Below are positions 5,928 through 10,331 of a stretch of 10,331 nucleotides of DNA, one piece after another. A program made the position numbers and the translations under genes. Below the pieces are notes generated by a model that was given only the letters and a program-made list of their open reading frames with translations, was not told the DNA's origin and ran no database searches. The first letter of the stretch is position 1, and the number at the start of each line of letters is the position of its first letter. This stretch comes from Actinomycetales bacterium (GTDB lineage: Bacteria > Actinomycetota > Actinomycetes > S36-B12), in the NCBI GenBank assembly GCA_017849335.1, contig JAFIHP010000228.1, forward strand, positions 1-10,331. The letters are read 5' to 3'.

Positions 5928-6930
5928 CACCCGGCCCGAGGACGCGTCGAACGCGCTGAGCCCGTCGAAGGCCGCCCGCCTCGTCGGGAACACCGGCCCG
6001 CAGCCGGTCCGTCCTGCCGCCGTGCCCGCGCGACCGGACCCCCGACGGCTCGCCGCCGTTTCCGACGACGTCGGGGTCCTCGTCGACGCCGGGCTGGAGT
6101 CCGCGGAGGACGAGAGCCTGCTGGAGTTCGTCCGTCGTCGGCTGACCGGCGACTACGCCGTCGACGACTTCGGGTTCGACCCCGAGCTGACCGACCGGGT
6201 CCTCCTGGCGGCCCTGCGGCCGCTGTACCGGTCGTGGTTCCGGGTCGAGGTGACCGGCCTGGAGAACGTCCCGTCCGACGCGGCGGCGCTGGTCGTCGCG
6301 AACCACTCGGGCGTCATCGCGATCGACGCGATGATGACCCAGGTCGCCCTCCACGACGAGCACCCGGCGCACCGGCACCTGCGCATGCTCGGAGCGAACC
6401 TCGTGTTCTCGACCCCGTTCCTGGGCGAGGCAGCCCGCAAGGCCGGTCACACGCTCGCGTGCCATCCCGATGCCGAGCGGTTGCTGGGAGCCGGCGAGGT
6501 CGTCGGTGTCTGGCCCGAGGGGTTCAAGGGCGTCGGGAAGCCCTTCAGCCAGCGCTACAAGCTCCAGCGGTTCGGCCGGGGCGGCTTCGTGGCCGCGGCG
6601 CTGCGGACGGGCGCGCCGATCGTCCCGACGGCGATCGTCGGGGCCGAGGAGATCTACCCGATGGTCGGCAACGCGAAGACGGTCGCGCGGATCCTCGGCC
6701 TCCCGTACTTCCCGATCACGCCGCTGTTCCCGTGGCTCGGGCCGCTGGGCATGGTGCCGTTGCCCAGCAAGTGGCTCATCCACTTCGGCGAGCCGATCCC
6801 CACGGACGGCTTCCCGGAGGGCGCGGCCGACGACCCGATGGTCGTGTTCAACCTGACCGACCAGGTGCGCGAGCAGATCCAGCACAGCCTGTACCGGCTG
6901 CTGGTCAAGCGACCGAGCGCGTTCGGCTGA
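5920..6930 (+). CDS. Lysophospholipid acyltransferase (PlsC/MGAT-like) family protein
   Basis: This 336-aa protein has a roughly 95-residue N-terminal extension rich in Pro, Ala and acidic residues, followed by an acyltransferase core. The acyl-transfer motif reads ANHSGVIAID, with H129 and D136 separated by six residues; this is the spacing of the MGAT-like subfamily rather than the H-x4-D of classical PlsC. WPEGFKGVGKPF (198-209) is the lipid-phosphate-binding block and PIVPTAIVGAEE (233-244) the last conserved block. It should transfer an acyl group to a lipid or alcohol acceptor at the inner membrane face. No clear long transmembrane helix is present, although 260-280 is hydrophobic. The acceptor is unknown. 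It is translationally coupled to the SDR by an ATGCCTGA overlap and matches mycobacterial Rv0502 by position. A SerB1-like phosphatase gene converges on it. Confidence 0.88.
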   Translation: MPDTRPEDASNALSPSKAARLVGNTGPQPVRPAAVPARPDPRRLAAVSDDVGVLVDAGLESAEDESLLEFVRRRLTGDYAVDDFGFDPELTDRVLLAALRPLYRSWFRVEVTGLENVPSDAAALVVANHSGVIAIDAMMTQVALHDEHPAHRHLRMLGANLVFSTPFLGEAARKAGHTLACHPDAERLLGAGEVVGVWPEGFKGVGKPFSQRYKLQRFGRGGFVAAALRTGAPIVPTAIVGAEEIYPMVGNAKTVARILGLPYFPITPLFPWLGPLGMVPLPSKWLIHFGEPIPTDGFPEGAADDPMVVFNLTDQVREQIQHSLYRLLVKRPSAFG

Positions 6931-6951
6931 GGAGCGAGGCGCTAGCCGAGC
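6921..6951. terminator. Candidate shared stem-loop between convergent genes
   Basis: GTTCGGCTG (6921-6929) pairs with TAGCCGAGC (6943-6951) as a 9-bp stem, including two G·U pairs, around a 13-nt loop. The hairpin covers both stop codons: TGA of the acyltransferase at 6928-6930 and TAG of the phosphatase at 6942-6944. Only an 11-nt gap separates the genes, so a bidirectional terminator would have to lie here. No U-tract is present, and the wobble pairs become mismatches on the minus strand, leaving a 6-bp core. Confidence 0.35.
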
Positions 6952-7862
6952 CCCGGAGGCCGGACGCCGTAGACCCGCGTTCGGCTGAGGCCCAGGCCGT
7001 AGCCGACCGCCACGCCCAGGGCGATGCCGCCCGCACCCGCAACGGCGGGCAGGGCCCAGCGCTTGACCTGCTCTCGGCGGCGGAAGTCGCGGGTCGCCCA
7101 CCCGTTCTGCTTGGCGTGGGCCCGCAGTGTCGCGTCCGGGTTCACGGCGACCGGGTGGCCCACGATCGACAGCATCGGGATGTCGTTCGAGGAGTCGGAG
7201 TACGCCGAGCACCGGGCCAGGTCCAGGCCCTCGCGCGTCGCGATCGCCCGGACCGCCTCGGCCTTGGCCAGGCCGTGCATGGGCGGGCCGTCGAGGAGGC
7301 CGGTGTACCGGCCGTCGACGACCTGCGCGACCGTGCCCAGGGCGCCCGTCAGCCCCAGGCGCCGGGCGATCACGGTCGCGAGCTCGACCGGGGTCGCCGT
7401 GACCAGCCAGACCTGCTGCCCGGCATCGAGGTGCCCCTGGGCGAGCGCGAGCGTGCCGGGGATCAGCTTGTCCACCATCGAGTCGTCGAACACCTCCTCG
7501 CCGAGCCGCTCCAGCTCGGCGACCTCGCGACCCTCGATGAACGACAACGCCGCCTCGGTGGCCGAGGCCATGTCCTCGACGTCCTCCGAGCCGCTGAGGA
7601 CGAACTTCAGCTGCTTGACGGTGAACCCGGCGATCTCGCGCGGGCTGAAGTAGTGCCGTCGGGCCAGTCCGACGGCGAAGTGGAACAGGCTCGCGCCCCG
7701 CATGACGGTGTTGTCGACGTCGAAGAACGCGGCCGCGGTCGGGTCGCGCCGCGGAAGCGCGAGGGTGTCGTTCGACGCGGCGGCGGCGGACGCCTCGCCG
7801 GCCTGCCGGTAGCGGGTCAGGAGGTCCGCCTGGAGCTGGCGGCCCGATGGCTCGTTCGGCAC
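6942..7862 (-). CDS. HAD-IB family phosphatase (SerB1-like) with C-terminal membrane segment
   Basis: The 306-aa protein has all four haloacid dehalogenase motifs: nucleophile D48 and acid D50 in FFDVDNTV, T155 in LVTATP, K200 in HGLAKAE, and the magnesium-binding D223 and D227 in YSDSSNDIPML. The four-helix cap inserted after motif I and the SxxND pattern place it in subfamily IB with phosphoserine phosphatase and lipid phosphatases. A hydrophobic Ala/Gly-rich stretch at about 270-292 suggests a C-terminal membrane anchor, which favours a lipid or other membrane-linked phosphate over free phosphoserine. Mycobacteria carry serB1 (Rv0505c) at this locus. The start is a GTG at 7862 with no Shine-Dalgarno but a leaderless-type promoter. 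It converges with the acyltransferase gene and diverges from the acyl-CoA ligase gene. The substrate is not determined. Confidence 0.9.
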   Translation of the reverse strand: MPNEPSGRQLQADLLTRYRQAGEASAAAASNDTLALPRRDPTAAAFFDVDNTVMRGASLFHFAVGLARRHYFSPREIAGFTVKQLKFVLSGSEDVEDMASATEAALSFIEGREVAELERLGEEVFDDSMVDKLIPGTLALAQGHLDAGQQVWLVTATPVELATVIARRLGLTGALGTVAQVVDGRYTGLLDGPPMHGLAKAEAVRAIATREGLDLARCSAYSDSSNDIPMLSIVGHPVAVNPDATLRAHAKQNGWATRDFRRREQVKRWALPAVAGAGGIALGVAVGYGLGLSRTRVYGVRPPGLG

Positions 7863-7874
7863 GCCACGAGAGTA
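7862..7874 (-). promoter_or_regulatory. Candidate leaderless promoter of the HAD phosphatase gene
   Basis: On the minus strand TACTCT (7874-7869) is followed by exactly six bases and the GTG start at 7862. This is the same TAnnnT-N6-start geometry as at the TetR gene. The bases just upstream read TGGG, resembling an extended -10. No Shine-Dalgarno sequence precedes the GTG. It lies in the 65-bp divergent region shared with the acyl-CoA ligase gene. Confidence 0.45.
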
Positions 7875-7927
7875 CCCAGCCGAGGTTGCCGGTGTGCCAG
7901 ACTCGCTGCGCGAGGAAGGAGGCGGCC

Positions 7928-9445
7928 GTGAACGCCAACATCGCCGCGCTCCTGCGGTCCGCCGCCGACCGGCATCCCGACACGACCGCCCTCGTGGTCG
8001 GGGAGGACCGGTACTCCTGGACGGAGCTGGACCGTGCGGTCGACGCCTTCGCGGCGGGCTGCCTGCGGCGGGGGATCCGTGCGGGGGAGCGGGTGGCGCT
8101 GCTCCTGGGGAACTCCTACGAGTTCGTCGTCGCCTACTTGGGCACGGTGCGCGCGGGGCTGGTCGCCGTGCCGCTGAACCCGGCCTACACCGCCCCCGAG
8201 GTGGCGCTGATGCTGCGCGACTGCGGCGCTCGCCTCCTGCTCGTCCAGGAGGCCACGGCCCGCGTGGGCTCGGCGGCGGCCGACGCCCTGCCCGGGTGCG
8301 AGCTGGTCGACGTGTCGTTCGCCTGGGAGGGGCTGCTGGACCGCGACGCCGTGCTGGCCGAGACCGAGACCTCGCCGGAGACCCTCGCGCTGCTGCTCTT
8401 CACGGCCGGCACGAGCGGGCGGCCGAAGGGCGCGATGCTCACCCACGGCGCGCTGCGGGCCAACGTCGAGGACCTGCTGTCGCTCACCGACCCGCCGGCC
8501 GTGGCCGACGACGACGTCGTCCTCCTGGTCCTGCCGCTGTTCCACGTCTACGGGCTCAACACGGCGCTCGCCTTGTCGGTCGCGGCCGGCGCCACGATCG
8601 TCCTGACCGACCGGTTCGACCCCGTGGAGTCGCTCGCCCTCATCGCGCGGCACCGGGTGACGACCGTCGCGGGAGTTCCGGGCATGTACCGGGCCTGGTG
8701 CGCGGTGCCGGGCGTCGGCGAGGCGATGGCCACGGTCCGGCTGCTCTCCAGCGGCGCTGCTCCGTTGCCGGTCCGCACCTACGAGCAGTTCGCCGAGCTG
8801 ACCGGCCTGCGGATCTACGAGGGCTACGGGATGACCGAGACGGCCCCGGTCGTCTCGACGACGCTCGTCTCGGGCGCGCCCAAGCCCGGGTCGGTCGGTC
8901 GACCCCTCCCGGGGGTCGAGGTGCGGCTGGTCGAGGAGGGCGTCGACGGGGCCGAGGACGTCGACGACGGCGACCCGGGCGAGGTCTGGATCCGGGGCCG
9001 CTCGGTCTTCGCCGGCTACTGGCCCGATGGTGCCGGAGGTCCGGACGCCGACGGCTGGTTCCACTCCGGCGACGTGGCGTACGCGGACGAGGACGGCGAC
9101 CTGCATCTGGTCGACCGCCGGCGCGAGGTCATCTTGGTGAACGGGTTCAACGTGTACCCCCGGGAGATCGAGCAGGTCATCGACGACGTCCCCGGGGTCG
9201 GGGAGGTCGCCGTCGTCGGGGTGCCGGACGACGTCACGGGGGAGGCGGTCGTCGCCCTGGTCGTGCCGAAGGTCGGCGCCACCGTCGCGCCGGACGTCGT
9301 CCTCGCCCACTGCGCCCAGCGGCTGGCCCGCTTCAAGTGCCCGAGCATCGTCCGCGTGGTCCCCGAGCTGCCGCACTCGGCGACCGGCAAGATCGCCAAG
9401 GGACGCCTTCGCGAGGTCTACGGCGACGTGGCGTACGGGGAGTGA
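7928..9445 (+). CDS. AMP-forming acyl-CoA ligase (long-chain fatty-acid-CoA ligase-like)
   Basis: This 505-aa adenylate-forming enzyme should activate a carboxylic acid, probably a fatty acid, through an acyl-AMP to acyl-CoA. Core motifs in order are the ATP P-loop TAGTSGRPKG (159-168), YGMTET (300-305), the ATP-ribose Asp in SGD (D382), LVDRRREVI with hinge (394-402), VNGFNVYPREIE (404-415) and the adenylation Lys K488 in TGKIAKGRL. All catalytic positions are present. P482 to K488 also fits the PX4GK pattern recognised by bacterial lysine acetyltransferases. The GTG at 7928 is chosen because a full AAGGAGG (7916-7922) lies 5 nt upstream; a frame open from 7847 would run into the divergent phosphatase gene. 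The chain length of the substrate is unknown. The glutaredoxin-like gene follows almost without gap. Confidence 0.93.
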   Translation: MNANIAALLRSAADRHPDTTALVVGEDRYSWTELDRAVDAFAAGCLRRGIRAGERVALLLGNSYEFVVAYLGTVRAGLVAVPLNPAYTAPEVALMLRDCGARLLLVQEATARVGSAAADALPGCELVDVSFAWEGLLDRDAVLAETETSPETLALLLFTAGTSGRPKGAMLTHGALRANVEDLLSLTDPPAVADDDVVLLVLPLFHVYGLNTALALSVAAGATIVLTDRFDPVESLALIARHRVTTVAGVPGMYRAWCAVPGVGEAMATVRLLSSGAAPLPVRTYEQFAELTGLRIYEGYGMTETAPVVSTTLVSGAPKPGSVGRPLPGVEVRLVEEGVDGAEDVDDGDPGEVWIRGRSVFAGYWPDGAGGPDADGWFHSGDVAYADEDGDLHLVDRRREVILVNGFNVYPREIEQVIDDVPGVGEVAVVGVPDDVTGEAVVALVVPKVGATVAPDVVLAHCAQRLARFKCPSIVRVVPELPHSATGKIAKGRLREVYGDVAYGE

Positions 9446-9447
9446 CC

Positions 9448-9684
9448 GTGCACGTCACCCTCGTCGGCAAGCCCGGTTGCCATCTGTGCGACGACGCGCG
9501 GACGGTCGTGGAGCGGGCGTGCGCGGCGTCGGGGGCGACCTGGGACGAGCAGTCGATCCTGGACGATCCGCTGCTGGCGGACGAGTACGCGGAGCAGATC
9601 CCGGTCGTGCTCGTCGACGGGCGTCGGTTCGACTTCTGGCGGATCGACGAGGCCCGCCTGGCGGCTCGACTCACGGGAAGCTGA
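9448..9684 (+). CDS. Glutaredoxin-like (DUF836-type) thiol-redox protein
   Basis: The 78-aa product is a minimal thioredoxin-fold protein: strand VTLVGKPG, then the redox motif C11-H-L-C14, the helix to about residue 28, then QIPVVLVDG with the cis-Pro characteristic of the fold, and a C-terminal helix. It probably takes part in dithiol exchange in the cytoplasm; the partner is unknown. It corresponds to Rv0508, upstream of the hem genes in mycobacteria (from memory). The GTG at 9448 is preferred because GGGGAG (9437-9442) lies 5 nt before it. A GTG at 9442 is also in frame and would overlap the ligase stop by 4 nt, adding two residues. Either way it is co-transcribed with the ligase gene. 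The gene lies just before rex, another redox-responsive function. Confidence 0.9.
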   Translation: MHVTLVGKPGCHLCDDARTVVERACAASGATWDEQSILDDPLLADEYAEQIPVVLVDGRRFDFWRIDEARLAARLTGS

Positions 9685-9691
9685 CCGATAT

Positions 9692-9709
9692 CCGGACGTC
9701 AACGTCCGG
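9692..9709. terminator. 8-bp inverted repeat after the glutaredoxin gene
   Basis: CCGGACGT (9692-9699) and ACGTCCGG (9702-9709) form a perfect inverted repeat with a 2-bp centre, equivalent to a 7-bp stem with a TCAA tetraloop. It starts 7 nt after the glutaredoxin stop and ends 6 nt before the candidate -35 of the rex promoter. It could terminate the ligase-glutaredoxin transcript or be an operator for rex. It has no U-tract and does not resemble the Rex operator consensus. Confidence 0.4.
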
Positions 9710-9715
9710 TCAACT

Positions 9716-9744
9716 TTGTGACTTCGTGCGGTCCTGCCTACCCT
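9716..9744 (+). promoter_or_regulatory. Candidate promoter of rex
   Basis: TTGTGA (9716-9721) and TACCCT (9739-9744) are separated by exactly 17 bp, giving the best -35/-10 pair in the window. The surrounding stretch is also less GC-rich than its neighbours. Transcription would begin near 9751, leaving a leader of about 55 nt before the GTG at 9806. TTGTGA also equals one half of the Rex operator consensus (TTGTGAA...TTCACAA), but the matching second half is absent. Confidence 0.5.
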
Positions 9745-9805
9745 AAGCAGGTCGCTTCGCCGTGTGGCGGGCGGCTCCCCTGCACAGTGCTTCCCCTGGA
9801 GAACC

Positions 9806-10331
9806 GTGTCCCTAGACCGATCCGTCCGGTCGCCGTTGTCGGCGATCGGTCCGGCGCGAGGGACCGGGCGGGAGATCCCGGATGCCACGGTGGCCCGGCT
9901 GCCGGTCTACCACCGGGTGCTCGGGCAGTTCGCCGACGCCGGGATCACGACGGTCTCCTCCGACGAGCTGGCTGCCGCGTGCGGGGTCTCGCCCGCGAAG
10001 CTGCGCAAGGACCTGTCGCACCTGGGTTCGTACGGGACGCGCGGCGTCGGCTACGACGTGCGGTTCCTGGCCTACCAGATCGCCCGTGAGGTCGGCCTGA
10101 CCCAGCCGTGGGGCGTCGTCATCATCGGGGCGGGCAACCTGGGCCACGCGCTCGTGGCCTACCGCGGCTTCGCGTCCCGTGGTTTCGCCGTCGTCGGCCT
10201 GTTCGACACCCACCCCGACGTGATCGGCCAGGTGCTCGGCGCCCCGGGTGCCCAGGTCACCGTCCGCTCGCTGGCCGAGCTCGAGTCCGTCGTGATGTCC
10301 GGGGGCGCGCACATCGGCGTCATCGCGACGC
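9806..10331 (+). CDS. rex: Redox-sensing transcriptional repressor Rex (3' end outside window)
   Basis: The frame runs from GTG 9806 to the right edge without a stop, giving 175 residues of a protein usually 210-260 aa long. Rex senses the NADH/NAD+ ratio and represses respiratory and fermentative genes when NADH is high. The N-terminal winged helix is clear: IPDATVARLPVYHRVL (24-39), TVSSDELAAACGVSPAKLRKDL (about 49-70) and the signature GSYGTRGVGYDV (74-85). It is followed by the Rossmann NADH site VVIIGAGNLGHAL (104-116) and FASRGF (122-127). The start is supported by GGAG at 9798-9801 and by the match of the N-terminus to homologues; no upstream in-frame start exists close by. In Streptomyces and relatives rex heads an operon with hemA, hemC and hemD, expected just beyond this window. 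Confidence 0.96.
   Translation, partial: MSLDRSVRSPLSAIGPARGTGREIPDATVARLPVYHRVLGQFADAGITTVSSDELAAACGVSPAKLRKDLSHLGSYGTRGVGYDVRFLAYQIAREVGLTQPWGVVIIGAGNLGHALVAYRGFASRGFAVVGLFDTHPDVIGQVLGAPGAQVTVRSLAELESVVMSGGAHIGVIAT

Noticed and set aside
5860..7983. A 707-codon minus-strand open frame across the acyltransferase and phosphatase region
   Set aside because: It is antisense to the acyltransferase and out of frame with the phosphatase. Its composition is the Arg/Pro/Gly-rich noise of a GC-rich opposite strand, and it carries no recognisable motif.
7817..9376. A 519-codon minus-strand open frame opposite the acyl-CoA ligase gene
   Set aside because: The ligase gene has complete family motifs and a strong Shine-Dalgarno; the antisense frame has neither.
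7894..9684. A 596-codon plus-strand frame ending in the glutaredoxin-like protein, suggesting a fusion
   Set aside because: Only the last 78 residues resemble a protein family. The rest is the +1 shadow of the ligase gene, and a GTG start with a Shine-Dalgarno at 9448 explains the glutaredoxin gene.
9716..9733. A full Rex operator upstream of rex
   Set aside because: Only the left half, TTGTGA, matches; the expected TCACAA half is GCGGTC.
9718..10089. A 123-codon ORF at the start of rex
   Set aside because: It is in a different frame from rex; the true frame starts at GTG 9806 and encodes unmistakable Rex motifs.

Overview
The window is about 10.3 kb of very GC-rich DNA, densely packed with genes. 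Protein signatures and gene order point to an actinomycete, probably a Micrococcales-type organism such as a Cellulomonas relative; the genus is a guess. The order (TIM-barrel isomerase, proC, a small excisionase-type HTH gene, a 32-aa basic ribosomal peptide, a galE-like SDR, an acyltransferase, a SerB1-like HAD phosphatase, a glutaredoxin-like gene, then rex) matches, from memory, the Mycobacterium tuberculosis Rv0498-Rv0509 and Streptomyces proC-rex-hemA neighbourhoods. It is therefore a conserved chromosomal core block. I see no insertion sequence, phage gene, CRISPR array, tRNA or rRNA.

Layout. (1) Positions 1-725: the 3' part of a sugar-phosphate isomerase/epimerase-like gene, cut by the left edge. 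(2) Positions 774-4373: a tight co-directional run of a TetR regulator, a proline-dehydrogenase-like protein, proC and acuC, with gaps of 13, 28 and 1 nt. (3) Positions 4374-4936: two very small genes, a winged-HTH regulator and a bS22-like ribosomal protein, each behind a roughly 120-140 nt intergenic region with a candidate promoter. The first of these regions carries a 9-bp-phased direct repeat. (4) Positions 4959-6930: an extended SDR and an acyltransferase overlapping by 8 nt. (5) Positions 6942-7862, minus strand: a membrane-anchored HAD-IB phosphatase, convergent with the acyltransferase. (6) Positions 7928-9684: a fatty-acyl-CoA-ligase-like enzyme and a glutaredoxin-like protein. (7) Position 9806 to the right edge: the 5' two-thirds or more of the redox repressor gene rex, behind its own candidate promoter.

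Functionally the block mixes proline synthesis (proC), protein deacylation (acuC), phospholipid-type chemistry (acyltransferase, phosphatase, acyl-CoA ligase) and redox sensing (glutaredoxin-like protein, Rex). I did not find a new defence or mobile system. The most interesting points are: the proline-dehydrogenase-like protein beside proC has apparently lost most of its substrate-binding residues; the SDR lacks its catalytic tyrosine; phased repeats lie just upstream of a BldC-like regulator gene; and two genes, TetR and HAD, appear to have leaderless promoters of identical geometry.
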